A DNA stretch of 58,152 bases, taken from assembly GCA_014695325.1 (NCBI GenBank), contig JACJNZ010000081.1, forward strand, positions 1 through 58,152, read 5' to 3'. The first letter of the stretch is position 1. The number at the start of each line of letters is the position of its first letter. Both the position numbers and the translations under genes were made by a program. Origin of the DNA: Cyanobacteria bacterium FACHB-502 (GTDB lineage: Bacteria > Cyanobacteriota > Cyanobacteriia > Elainellales > Elainellaceae). Shown piece after piece: positions 17,757 through 27,066 of this stretch. The notes below the pieces were generated by a model. The model saw nothing but the letters and a program-made list of their open reading frames with translations. It made no database searches and was not told the DNA's origin.

Positions 17757-17796
17757 AACCTCGGCATTATTTATTATTCCAGTGCTGATTAAACCA
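17757..17796 (+). repeat. 40-bp direct repeat, right copy (candidate att site)
   Basis: Partner of 12185-12224, same orientation. It lies 26 bp after the frameshifted small gene. Confidence 0.5.
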
Positions 17797-18131
17797 GAAT
17801 TCTTTGTTTGCGAATTCCCCTTACCCTAACGCTCTACTCCCCAACCACTAAACGCATCCACTCAAATTTAGCAGGAAAATATTTATTATTAGCCTTAAAA
17901 TTATTTATTAAAGAGGGGTGATTTATTACATTCAAAACCCTTTTCAGGCAAAGCTTTTAGGCATTTTAACCGGTTTTAAAATAAATAGTGATACCCCTCA
18001 TTTACTATAACTTTCTGACTTTCTTGCTTTATTAATGCATATGTACTAAAATCGCGTAATCCAAAGAACGAAATAGATTGCTCCTTATCTAGCTACTGAT
18101 CGAGCCGTCTATGAGCGCAGGAGAATTTATT
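17797..18131. promoter_or_regulatory. AT-rich leader of the large recombinase operon
   Basis: AT-rich spacer with several TTTATTA tracts. The 7-bp arms GAGGGGT (17911-17917) and ACCCCTC (17993-17999) are inverted and widely spaced, each beside a TTTATT/AATAAA tract. This could bind the recombinase or its regulator. A ribosome site AGGAG is at 18119-18123. No gene is seen. Confidence 0.35.
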
Positions 18132-20243
18132 ATGGGCTATCCTCAAAATCTGTTGGAGGTCTGGAATCTCTATCAACTACACATTGACTCAAAGAATAAG
18201 CCTGCCCAGGCAACGCGAATTCTCAATGAGACCCGGTCAGCTATCATGCGAATTTTGCTAAGAGGGCTAGGCTACGAGCGACAATCCGTTGGCAGAAAGA
18301 TGACAAAAGCAGAGGTCATCGCAGCAGAAGCATTCATGAAAGTATTGAGCACAGAGCAACTAATTGATAGTCGTGCTGCGGTAGAACTAGGTTTTAGCAT
18401 CTTAAATCTCTCTCAAGCCAGCCGAAACACTTATGGAAGTCGGTTAGACCAGTTCTTAGATTGGGGTGAAGAACAACCTTGGTGGGGGAAATCAACCACA
18501 AGCGTGGTTCTCAGAACTACAGAGACCAAGAATGACTATTGCCCAAGTTTAAGACGAGGATATGGTAAAGCAACCGACAACCGACTAACCGATCGCCGAT
18601 CGGTTTATATAACCTATCAAGTTCAACCTAAGGATATTACTGCTGCATTAGATGCTGAGTTACAGGAGTTCTATCATTTCCTTACCGATCCTGAAAGATA
18701 TGACCGTCGGACAGAGGCAATTTCTCATTCCGCAGCTGAAACCTACTTGGAGCATATTCGCTTGATACTGGGTTGGTTTCGTCTACAAGGAACACCTAGG
18801 AAGCACCTCAGCCTTAACCTGTTAGTTCCCAAGCTTACAGAAGACGCATTAGAAGACTTAACTTCCGAACAGCGTGAAATGTGCTGGAAGGCTCGCAAAT
18901 CATATATTGACACTTGGATTTGCCGATACTTCGAATTTTTAAGAGAAGAATTAGGTTCTAAAAGTCCCAAAACAAAGCGGTTCAAAACTCATGCCCTTAC
19001 AGCATTAAGTAAATTTCAATACCGTACAGAAGTTGTTAGCGATAGTGGTTATCAGGAAATTCCTATCCTTAAAACCTTGAACAAATATAGCAACAATGTC
19101 CGTGAAGAGAGCGCTAAATGGGATCGTCTGAAGCACCGAGTTGTCCCAGTTGAAAAGAAGTGGCCCGACGTTGTAGAGGGTCAAACTGCTCTGACTACAG
19201 TACGAAGGCAAGTTGCAGAGGAACTGCGATCGCTTTGTAGACCAAAATACTCATCTAATGAGCACTTACGAAGTGGTAGTGCAATTACAACCAGCCTACG
19301 CGACTATCTAGCGTGGAGCACTATGACTGATACGCCTGCCAGGCGTCAAGAGGAGCCATGCAGCTGGAGAATTTCACTGACTTGTCCCGTTGAACGTCCT
19401 GAAGATATCCCCGATGGTGGCTTCTATCATCCTCTCCCTCCTAATCAAGTACGGGAGAGGGATCATGAAAACCGGATTGCAGATAACTACCTGTATAAAA
19501 CCTACAAACGAAAAGGAAAGTTGTATCCCGAAGGAATTTGGGTACTCGACATCCACAAGTACAAAACCCGGAAGAGGTATGGTCCACAATCAATTGTGGT
19601 GAAAAATCGTCAGTTTTCTGATGGAAATTGTCTTTATGACTACATCGAACGCTATTTATATGGTTGGTGGAAACCAGAAGAAGATGAAAACTTTCCAATC
19701 TACGATTGGTGGAGCTCTCCGTTTATGGCCCATCCAGGGCGATGGGTCAGTTCAGGGAGAGCGGAGTTTAATCCCGAACAATTTTCGTGTCTAACAGAGC
19801 AGGGTAGTTTGAAATCTTGGTTGTGGGGATTTTTCTTCGTGATGCCACGAGCAGGAAATCATTATGAAGACTCCAGCTTCAAGGCTTTCTTCAGTAATGC
19901 AGCCCATAAAATTACTGGTAAACGAATTACACCGCATACCATTCGCGACATGTGGGCAACTTGGGCTTATCAAGTTGGGCTAACTGATGCACAGCGAGAA
20001 TCCCTAGCTTACGCAATGGGTATGGATATTAAAACAATGGAAGAAATTTATGAGCGCTGCTCACCTAGTGAAAAACGTCGCCCAATTGAAGAAGTAATTG
20101 ATCATATTCTTTTTGGTGAGTTGGAGGCAGAGTACCAACAATCAACCTTCTACTTGGAAAAACTTGCTAAAGAACTTTTGGAGTTACCAGAGACAGAACG
20201 TTTGAATTACATGCAATTGCTATCAGTTAAACAGCCTGAGTGA
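18132..20243 (+). CDS. Large tyrosine recombinase-like protein, first of a tandem pair
   Basis: 703 aa. The start at ATG 18132 is chosen because AGGAG lies 9 bp upstream and MGYPQNLLEVW aligns with MERYPKHLLDVY of the paralogue. The N-terminal 450 residues are helical and DNA-binding-like. The catalytic core has Arg in PARRQEEP, His-x-x-Arg in TPHTIRDMW and Tyr in EEIYER. The usual GH(D) motif reads GMD here, so the second catalytic His is replaced by Met. It is about twice the length of XerC. Six bases separate it from the second gene, so they are probably co-expressed. Confidence 0.8.
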   Translation: MGYPQNLLEVWNLYQLHIDSKNKPAQATRILNETRSAIMRILLRGLGYERQSVGRKMTKAEVIAAEAFMKVLSTEQLIDSRAAVELGFSILNLSQASRNTYGSRLDQFLDWGEEQPWWGKSTTSVVLRTTETKNDYCPSLRRGYGKATDNRLTDRRSVYITYQVQPKDITAALDAELQEFYHFLTDPERYDRRTEAISHSAAETYLEHIRLILGWFRLQGTPRKHLSLNLLVPKLTEDALEDLTSEQREMCWKARKSYIDTWICRYFEFLREELGSKSPKTKRFKTHALTALSKFQYRTEVVSDSGYQEIPILKTLNKYSNNVREESAKWDRLKHRVVPVEKKWPDVVEGQTALTTVRRQVAEELRSLCRPKYSSNEHLRSGSAITTSLRDYLAWSTMTDTPARRQEEPCSWRISLTCPVERPEDIPDGGFYHPLPPNQVRERDHENRIADNYLYKTYKRKGKLYPEGIWVLDIHKYKTRKRYGPQSIVVKNRQFSDGNCLYDYIERYLYGWWKPEEDENFPIYDWWSSPFMAHPGRWVSSGRAEFNPEQFSCLTEQGSLKSWLWGFFFVMPRAGNHYEDSSFKAFFSNAAHKITGKRITPHTIRDMWATWAYQVGLTDAQRESLAYAMGMDIKTMEEIYERCSPSEKRRPIEEVIDHILFGELEAEYQQSTFYLEKLAKELLELPETERLNYMQLLSVKQPE

Positions 20244-20249
20244 ATACTT

Positions 20250-22358
20250 ATGGAAAGATATCCTAAACACTTACTTGATGTCTATGAGCTTTATCTCGAA
20301 TATCTCAAAGCGACTCACTCGGAACAGAGAGCCGCCAATTTTACTCGAGAGATTTGGTATACATTTACGAGTTGTCTACTGATTGGATTAGGTTACGACC
20401 ATATCCCTAGCGGCACCAAATTAACTCAGGTTGAAATTCAAGCTGCCAGAGCATTTATGAAGACGCAGAGACTTGGAACTTTGCTCGATGCACGCATAGC
20501 TCAACAACAGGGGTTCAAGCTTGTAGAGCGATCACCAAAAATGCGGGAAATTTATCAGCGTAGCTTGGATAAGTTCTTAGCTTGGTGTGGACAAAGACCC
20601 TGGTGGCCTGGAGAAAAACCTTTTCAATACTCCTCAAGTTCATTAGAGTTTTGCTGCCCTGATCTTCAAGGAAACTATGGTAGCAAAGCTGAGAAGAGGC
20701 TAACTCATCGTCGGAGCGCATATGTCACTTACACCCTACAACCTAAAGAGATATTCCCAAACTTGCAAGCAGAGTTAAGTGAGTTCTATCAGTTCTTAAC
20801 TAAGCCTGAGCATCCTGAACGTATTGGAAAATCAATTAAAGAAAAATCTGCTGACAAGTACCTGTCTGACCTTCTCCTATTCTTAGGATGGTTTCACCGC
20901 TTTGAAGGGGTACCACTTGATCAACTTAACCTTAATTTGCTGATTCCTACAGTTTGTAAAGAAGACTTGAAAAAGCTAACAGAGAAAGAACAGAAAAAAC
21001 TGTGGGCTAAGCATCGTAAGCACATAGAGGCATGGCTCAGCCGCTATCTTACGTTCTTACGAGAGTCAATGCAGTCTACTAGCCCTAGAACTAGAGGGAG
21101 GAAGTTCAGTAGCCTATCTGCATTAGGACGATTTCAATATAGAACAGCAGTTGAAGTCAGCCGTGACTATAGGCGAATTGAGGTTCTACAAGTTATAGAA
21201 AATCAGCACAAGCGCAATTCTCAAAAAGTTACAACTTGGAATCGTAATAAACAGTTTGTTGCAGATCAAGAACAAAAATGGCCAGACGTGGAAGATGGTC
21301 AAACTGCCTTATCGACTGTGCGCCAAAATGTTCTAGAATCTCTCCGTCTGGAGTGTTTTCCTAAGAGCAAAGATAATAAACTGCGTGAAGGTAGTGCGAT
21401 CGCTAAGAGTGAACAACAGTTCTTAGCTTGGTTCCTCTTGGCAGGAATGCCACCTAGACGGCAGGAGGAGTACCGAGACCTTAAGACGGCTCTTTCTTGC
21501 CCAATTCAACGCCCGTCAACTTCGGTCTTGCCAGAAAATGGTGTATATCATCCTCTACCACCGGCTGAAGTTCGCGATCAGCGTCATGATGGCACTGTTA
21601 AGGACAATTACATCTACAAAACTTACTTCTATAAAGGCAGAACTTACAAAAATGGTCTTTGGGTGTTAGACATTCAGGAATACAAAATGGTGGACAAGTA
21701 TGGTCCACAATCAATCGTGATCAAGAATCGTCAATTTAAGGATGGAACCTGTCTCTATGATTACTTTGATCATTATCTTTATGGTTGGTGGCTTCCTGGA
21801 GGACGTAAGAAGCAACAACTCTATGATTGGTGGCAACAGAACTTGAGGGGTCGCCGTGGGCGATGGGTCAGCGCTGGACGTGCTTCGTTTGAGCCAGGTG
21901 ATGCGTGTTACATTGATGCAATTACACAGGACAGTTTTTGGGTCTGGGGATACTTCTTTGTACAACCTCAGGTAGGAAAACGCATTAATGCCTCCCGGTT
22001 TGAGGAATTTGTTGAGACGGCTGCCCACCACTACACTGGGAAGCAAATTGCACCCCACATTATGCGTGCAGTGTGGGCAACATGGGCCTATCAAATAGGC
22101 TTAACAGATCAGCAAAAATCATCTTTAGCCTATGCCATGGGGCACGATCTTCGCACATTAAGAGAGTTGTACGACCGAAGTCCCTCGGAGGAAAAACGAC
22201 GACTGATCGAGGAGGTCATTGATCGGCTTTTCTTTGATGAGGAAGTTTTTAATCAGCCTGTACCTCAATCTGCCGAGCTAAGTTCTTTGGAGCAAAGACT
22301 GCGAAGTTTGACAAAAGTCCAACAACAGCAGTTAGCTGAGATTCTTGCTAGAAGCTAA
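20250..22358 (+). CDS. Large tyrosine recombinase-like protein, second of a tandem pair
   Basis: 702 aa, collinear with the upstream gene over its whole length. The catalytic residues look complete: Arg in PPRRQEEY, His-x-x-Arg in PHIMRAVW, His in AMGHD and Tyr in RELYDR. Tandem recombinases of this kind often act together on one element, as with the paired enzymes of Tn554-type transposons. With the upstream copy missing the GHD histidine, this one is the probable chemical partner. The element ends were not identified. Confidence 0.82.
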   Translation: MERYPKHLLDVYELYLEYLKATHSEQRAANFTREIWYTFTSCLLIGLGYDHIPSGTKLTQVEIQAARAFMKTQRLGTLLDARIAQQQGFKLVERSPKMREIYQRSLDKFLAWCGQRPWWPGEKPFQYSSSSLEFCCPDLQGNYGSKAEKRLTHRRSAYVTYTLQPKEIFPNLQAELSEFYQFLTKPEHPERIGKSIKEKSADKYLSDLLLFLGWFHRFEGVPLDQLNLNLLIPTVCKEDLKKLTEKEQKKLWAKHRKHIEAWLSRYLTFLRESMQSTSPRTRGRKFSSLSALGRFQYRTAVEVSRDYRRIEVLQVIENQHKRNSQKVTTWNRNKQFVADQEQKWPDVEDGQTALSTVRQNVLESLRLECFPKSKDNKLREGSAIAKSEQQFLAWFLLAGMPPRRQEEYRDLKTALSCPIQRPSTSVLPENGVYHPLPPAEVRDQRHDGTVKDNYIYKTYFYKGRTYKNGLWVLDIQEYKMVDKYGPQSIVIKNRQFKDGTCLYDYFDHYLYGWWLPGGRKKQQLYDWWQQNLRGRRGRWVSAGRASFEPGDACYIDAITQDSFWVWGYFFVQPQVGKRINASRFEEFVETAAHHYTGKQIAPHIMRAVWATWAYQIGLTDQQKSSLAYAMGHDLRTLRELYDRSPSEEKRRLIEEVIDRLFFDEEVFNQPVPQSAELSSLEQRLRSLTKVQQQQLAEILARS

Positions 22359-22447
22359 TCTGTAATGTTTGTACTGATTTGAATATATTTCCATCCTGCC
22401 GACAAATAAGCTAACGTCAAGTCAAACTACGCCAGAAAAGACCAGCT

Positions 22448-25438
22448 ATGAAGCTCTGGGCATTTTTGAGGAAAGACATTCGCGAGCTAAACCTGCAAAA
22501 AGCTGAGGAAGTGACCAAGACGGGATCAGACGCGGCAAAAGCAGTGCTGGATTTAGCAAAAGCGGTTAATGAGCAAGGGGGGAAGGTTGAAGTCTTACGA
22601 CCCTATATAGGCGAAATCTCCTCACTGCTGGATGTGTTGAACTCACCTCTAGCTCAGGTTATCAAGGATACAATTCCCTTTGCACCTCTTGCAATCACAG
22701 TCCTTAAACTTGTCGCTGAGTCAACCAAGAAGGAGCCAACTCTAGAGCAGTGCATAATGCTGGTGAGTCAAACAGCATACCTGGACAGCCTTCGATCGCT
22801 CCTGAAGCCCTACGCTCAACAACTGGGACAAAGGAAGCAGAAGCAAGCTTCAGAGACGATCGCTCGTCAACTTAAACAGCTAGGGGAAAAGGAGTTTAGC
22901 GACCAGGATACAAAAGATGCACTGCTGAATTTTCCCAATTCAAGGCTGGCACAAGAATTTAATAGGATTCTCAAAGCACGCTTGGAAGAGGCAGGATTCC
23001 TGAAGCATCGGGCAGCTAGCCTGACCAGCCGAATTGCTTGGAATACGCCCCGCTACATCAACGCAGCACTTGCACAAAATGCAGATACCCTTAAGCCTCT
23101 AGCTGAATTGCATCGAAATGGTGGGCGAGAAGTGCTGGAGCGCTACAGCAGTATCGATACCTACTTGGCTGAAAGAATTAAGCCTTGCCCCAACGAGAAG
23201 GTTTTTGCAGAACTGTTTACTTTTCGAGATATCTATGTCTCGTTAAAAGCACAAATCATCAAAAATGATGGAGGAGTAGATAAAAGTAAAGCTCCCGTTG
23301 ATCTGGAGGCTTGGGCAAGAACATTGCTAAACGATGACCAGCCAAAAGACAAAGTGCTTTTCATCCAGGGTGGTCCTGGACGCGGCAAGAGTGTCTTTTG
23401 CCGGATGTTTGCCGATCAGGTAAGACAGTTTGAATATCCCCGGTGGATCCCTATTTTGATTCGATTGCGCGATATTCGGGTTTTAGAAAAGGATTTTGAG
23501 GAAACGTTGAAAAAAGCTGTAGACCGGGATTTTGCCAAAAACGATCCGGGTTGGCTCACCGATCGCAATATTCGATTCCTGTTTTTGTTGGATGGCTTTG
23601 ATGAACTACTGATGGAGGGCAGAACCAGCGGGGGACTAGAGGAGTTTTTGAAGCAGGTCGGCAGATTTCAAGAGAGTTGCAAGGAAAACTCTGAGAAAGG
23701 GCACCGAGTTCTGATTACAGGCAGGACTTTGTCCTTGCAAAGTATTGAACGACAGATGCCGTCTAATTTAGAACGGGTCGAGATTCTCCCGATGAATCAA
23801 GACCTCCAGAAGAAGTGGTTCGAGAAGTGGCAGAATCTGGTTGGAATCCAAAAAGCTCAAGCCTTTCAAACCTTTCTACAAGACTCGCGTTGCCCGGAGC
23901 GTATTCGTGGTTCTGAGAATGAAGCTGGACTCGCTCAAGAACCTTTATTGCTGTATCTGTTAGCAGCAATGCACCGAGATGAAGAATTAACGCTTGAGAT
24001 GTTTGATGGGGCAGAGGGAGCCAAAGCGAAAATCTTAATTTATGAGCAGTCGTTGAATTGGGTGTTGACAAAACAGCGCCCAGAGTGGCTCAACTGGGAC
24101 TTAACCGAACTAGAAACGGAAAGCCTGCGCCGCATTTTGGCAGAAGCTGGATTGTGTGTGGTTCAGACAGGCAATGAGTGGGCGTCCATTACCATGATTG
24201 AGGAACGCTTGAGAGGGGATGATGGCGCAAAGAGTTTACTGGAAACTGCTCGAACTCGGCTCCAAGATAATCCATTGCGAAATGCCCTGGCAGCGTTTTA
24301 TCTACAACCAGGACGAGGTGGTAATGGGTCGGTAGAGTTTGCCCACAAGAGTTTTGGAGAGTTTTTGTGCGCGGAACGATTGAAAGAAGCATTAGAAGAC
24401 TGGACTCGTCCTGGTGTGAAACGGCAAGAGTTTTACATTTCTACGGAGAAATTGCACTGGGAAATCTATGACCTGTTGGGACAGCCTGTACTCACGTACG
24501 AAATTGTGGAATACTTGCGAGTTCTCCTGTTTGATAGCCCGGCCTTTCAACCTGTTACCCTATTCGAACGGCTACATGATTTCTATGAGCGTTGGTGCGA
24601 AGGAGAATTTATTGATGCACCTCCTGCAAAGAACCTACCCCAGGAGAAGCTGGGACAGCTGAAAGCATTATTGATTGACACTGGACTGCGTCAGGTAGAT
24701 GTATATACTGGGCTGAATGTGATCATCCTGCTGCTAGAACTGCATCGCTATGCTCAAACTACAGAGAAATTCAAAGACACGATTGTATTCTATCCCAGTG
24801 GACGACCCCGTGAAGAAGCTAACGGATATGAACTGACAGAACGTTTACTCAAGGTAGTTCATTATAGTGATGCCATTGCAGAGTCCACATTCACGCGCAC
24901 TATTGGAATGTTCCTTACCAGCGCCAACCTCGACAGCGCCAATCTCTCCAGAGCCGACCTCTCCAGAGCCGACTTCTCCAGAGCCGACCTCTCCAGAGCC
25001 GACTTCTCCAGAGCCGACCTCTCCAGAGCCACTCTCTCCAGAGCCGACTTCTCCAGAGCCGACCTCGTCAGAGCCACTCTCGACAGAGCCAACCTCTCCA
25101 GCGCTAACCTCTTCAGAGCCAACCTCGACAGCGCCTACCTCTCCAGAGCCAACCTCTCCAGAGCCGACCTCTCCAGAGCCAACCTCTCCAGAGCCGACCT
25201 CGACAGCGCCAACCTCTCCAGAGCCGACCTCGACAGCGCCAACCTCTCCAGAGCCGACCTCGACAGCGCCAACCTCTCCAGAGCCATGCTTTGGAATGCC
25301 ATTTTGACAAATGCGAATTTAACGGGTGTTGATCTGAAAGAAATTACCTGGAATAAGGAGACAAAATGGGATGGAGTCAAGGGTTTAGAAACGGCGAGGA
25401 ATGTGCCAGAGGCGTTGAAACAGCAGCTTGGGTTGTAG
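22448..25438 (+). CDS. NACHT NTPase with C-terminal pentapeptide repeats
   Basis: 996 aa. The N-terminal ~280 residues are helical and may carry an effector or adaptor domain that I cannot name. The NACHT domain has Walker A QGGPGRGKS near 305 and Walker B FLFLLDGFDEL near 378. A helical middle region follows, then about 25 pentapeptide repeats (A-D/N-L-S-R type) from about 815 to 950, which fold as a right-handed beta helix. Pentapeptide domains can mimic DNA or bind proteins, so here they may be the sensing surface. The gene is convergent with the protease gene, with 12 bp between stops. It may continue the recombinase operon (89-bp gap). Confidence 0.88.
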   Translation: MKLWAFLRKDIRELNLQKAEEVTKTGSDAAKAVLDLAKAVNEQGGKVEVLRPYIGEISSLLDVLNSPLAQVIKDTIPFAPLAITVLKLVAESTKKEPTLEQCIMLVSQTAYLDSLRSLLKPYAQQLGQRKQKQASETIARQLKQLGEKEFSDQDTKDALLNFPNSRLAQEFNRILKARLEEAGFLKHRAASLTSRIAWNTPRYINAALAQNADTLKPLAELHRNGGREVLERYSSIDTYLAERIKPCPNEKVFAELFTFRDIYVSLKAQIIKNDGGVDKSKAPVDLEAWARTLLNDDQPKDKVLFIQGGPGRGKSVFCRMFADQVRQFEYPRWIPILIRLRDIRVLEKDFEETLKKAVDRDFAKNDPGWLTDRNIRFLFLLDGFDELLMEGRTSGGLEEFLKQVGRFQESCKENSEKGHRVLITGRTLSLQSIERQMPSNLERVEILPMNQDLQKKWFEKWQNLVGIQKAQAFQTFLQDSRCPERIRGSENEAGLAQEPLLLYLLAAMHRDEELTLEMFDGAEGAKAKILIYEQSLNWVLTKQRPEWLNWDLTELETESLRRILAEAGLCVVQTGNEWASITMIEERLRGDDGAKSLLETARTRLQDNPLRNALAAFYLQPGRGGNGSVEFAHKSFGEFLCAERLKEALEDWTRPGVKRQEFYISTEKLHWEIYDLLGQPVLTYEIVEYLRVLLFDSPAFQPVTLFERLHDFYERWCEGEFIDAPPAKNLPQEKLGQLKALLIDTGLRQVDVYTGLNVIILLLELHRYAQTTEKFKDTIVFYPSGRPREEANGYELTERLLKVVHYSDAIAESTFTRTIGMFLTSANLDSANLSRADLSRADFSRADLSRADFSRADLSRATLSRADFSRADLVRATLDRANLSSANLFRANLDSAYLSRANLSRADLSRANLSRADLDSANLSRADLDSANLSRADLDSANLSRAMLWNAILTNANLTGVDLKEITWNKETKWDGVKGLETARNVPEALKQQLGL
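24900..25290 (+). repeat. Tandem 15-bp pentapeptide-coding repeats
   Basis: About 25 units based on CTCTCCAGAGCCGAC. Many units are identical at nucleotide level, including synonymous sites, which implies recent expansion or gene conversion. Confidence 0.95.
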
Positions 25439-25450
25439 TAAGAATGGCAA

Positions 25451-26431
25451 TTAGGAGACGTAGAAGATGTTCTTCAGTAAGCTTATCGTTCCACAATTCC
25501 GAACATAAAAAACCTTAGCTCTACGGCATTTTGAACTGCTGCCAGAAAACCTCATCGGAATACTCACACCCTCGCCGCTGCTCTCCTGAATTGCCCGGTT
25601 CACGCCAAAGACCTCACCCCGATCGTTTAAGAGCGGACCTCCAGAATTACCGGGATAAAGGAAACCGGACGGTGTTCTGATACATTTACCGTTCAAGGCT
25701 TGCAATCCGCAATCGCTGTTTATAACAATCACTGAGGCTTCAGTATGTTTCCAGTGGCTTCCCATGGGCGAGCCGATCGCCCTCACCGTATCCCCTACTT
25801 TCACATTGGCTGATTGTGCAAGCGCAGCAACAAGCAAGTTAGCGGCTCCGTCGAGTTGTACCAAGGCAAGGTCTAGGCTTTGATCGCTCGCGATCGTCCG
25901 TCCCTGGAACTGCCGCCCGTCTTTCAGTTTCACGTACAGTAGCCCGTTAGCAATAACGTGATGATTGGTGAGAATCAATCCATCTTCCCGAATAATAATG
26001 CCGCTGGCTGGAGCCGCGCCTGCATTAGTTTGAATCCATACTTCGGCAGTGAAGCAGTCGGGGTCATTCCTTGCGATCGTCTGGGGCTGTTGAACAAAGG
26101 AGAGAAAAGGCAACTGAATTTTAGGCAGATCCCACTGCGATTTTTCCTGGGAATCTGTGTCAGGCTTAACGTTGTTTTCTGCTCCATTGCTAAGTAGTGC
26201 GCTGCCAACCGATTTCAGGTAAGGCGTAGGGCCGATCGCCCTGGGCTGAAGCAAGGCTTTGACTTTGCTAGAGAAGGGGACACCCTCGTCGTCTGGCGGC
26301 TCGATCGCCTCGGCCGATCGCTCAAAGACTTGATTGCACTGGTTGAGGAGATGGAAAAGAGCAAAATTGGGCTGCAATCGCTTCAGGAGGACGTTAACAC
26401 AATCATTAGTGGCGGGAAGATCATCTTCCAC
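25451..26431 (-). CDS. Trypsin-like serine protease, 5' end altered by a resolvase remnant
   Basis: 326 aa frame. The catalytic triad is visible: His in LTNHHV, Asp in SLDLALVQL and Ser in PGNSGGPL, as in S1-type (HtrA/Deg-like) proteases without a PDZ domain. The first ~67 residues are antisense to a degraded serine-recombinase gene (26229-26431), so the original N-terminus, probably with a signal or membrane anchor, has been lost. The native part seems to begin near residue 70. The C-terminus after GVSIPMRF is unusual and basic and may also be shifted. Activity is uncertain. Confidence 0.7.
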   Translation of the reverse strand: MEDDLPATNDCVNVLLKRLQPNFALFHLLNQCNQVFERSAEAIEPPDDEGVPFSSKVKALLQPRAIGPTPYLKSVGSALLSNGAENNVKPDTDSQEKSQWDLPKIQLPFLSFVQQPQTIARNDPDCFTAEVWIQTNAGAAPASGIIIREDGLILTNHHVIANGLLYVKLKDGRQFQGRTIASDQSLDLALVQLDGAANLLVAALAQSANVKVGDTVRAIGSPMGSHWKHTEASVIVINSDCGLQALNGKCIRTPSGFLYPGNSGGPLLNDRGEVFGVNRAIQESSGEGVSIPMRFSGSSSKCRRAKVFYVRNCGTISLLKNIFYVS

Positions 26432-26660
26432 ATGTTTGGGGCACTGGCTGAGTTTGAGCGGAATCTAATTCGGGAACGAACTCAAGTAGGGCTACAAGCG
26501 GCAAGAGCCAGGGGCAGGAAAGGCGGATGACGGCAGAAGTTGACGGCATAGGAGATTGAGATTGGGAAGCCACTAGCAGCAGACCCGAATCGAAGTGTGA
26601 ACTCAATTTGTGAGCATCTGAAGATTAGTCGCCTAACCTACTAGCGTTACATTAATTTGG
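26229..26660 (+). pseudogene. Degraded serine recombinase (resolvase) remnant
   Basis: Matches the intact resolvase at 43357-43935 from its DRPGLKKAFDF segment to its TYYRYI end, but lacks the first ~35 codons and the catalytic Ser. At least three in-frame stops interrupt the C-terminal part. A short stretch (26330-26529) stays open: LVEEMEKSKIGLQSLQED, FHMFGALAEFERNLI. Confidence 0.85.
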
Positions 26661-26960
26661 AGGTGGAAGTTGAACTAGTGAAGGCTCAGACAGAGATCAA
26701 AACGACAAAAGTGTAGCTGTGGTTAAGGGTTGAGAATAATAAGTTCATTCGTTGAAGGAAGAAGGTGAGGGATCATATCGAACGCTTTTATCTGGCACAA
26801 TACTAGATGAAGAAAAAACATAAGAATAGCTATGAGTATGAATTGACGTTTACTCATAAAGATGATGCAGATTTAGATAAGCAAATCTACGCTCTGCTTT
26901 AGGAGATGAAGTTTTAAACGGATTTAGAATCCTGTTTTATTGAGGCAGATGTGAATAAAA
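26661..26960 (+). pseudogene. Degraded reading frame following the resolvase remnant
   Basis: Read in the plus frame with several stops, this gives fragments LWLRVENNKF, YEYELTFTHKDDADLDKQIY and DLESCFIEADVN. They look like a decayed protein of about 100 aa that accompanied the resolvase. I do not recognise the family. Confidence 0.4.
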
Positions 26961-26999
26961 TTGGAACAAATCGAAGTTGGTAGAATGCAAAAAAATTGA

Positions 27000-27014
27000 T
27001 CGCGCAAAGCGCGA
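27000..27014 (-). other. GC-rich hairpin downstream of caspase-FGE gene 1
   Basis: TCGCGC-TTT-GCGCGA on the coding strand: a 6-bp stem with a 3-nt loop, 52 bp after the stop, followed by a T-run. It could be a terminator. Its counterpart after caspase-FGE gene 2 (47849-47863) is at nearly the same distance, as expected for a hairpin downstream of a DGR variable repeat. Confidence 0.6.
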
Positions 27015-27066
27015 AAGAGAGAAAAAGAGAATAGTGTAGAGGGCAAAAGGGAAAAAGAGCAAAGTG

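Noticed and set aside
24867-25307. SPEPTSPEPTS-rich and RLALERSAL-rich frames over the pentapeptide region
   Set aside because: Out-of-frame readings of 15-bp repeats in the NACHT-pentapeptide gene.
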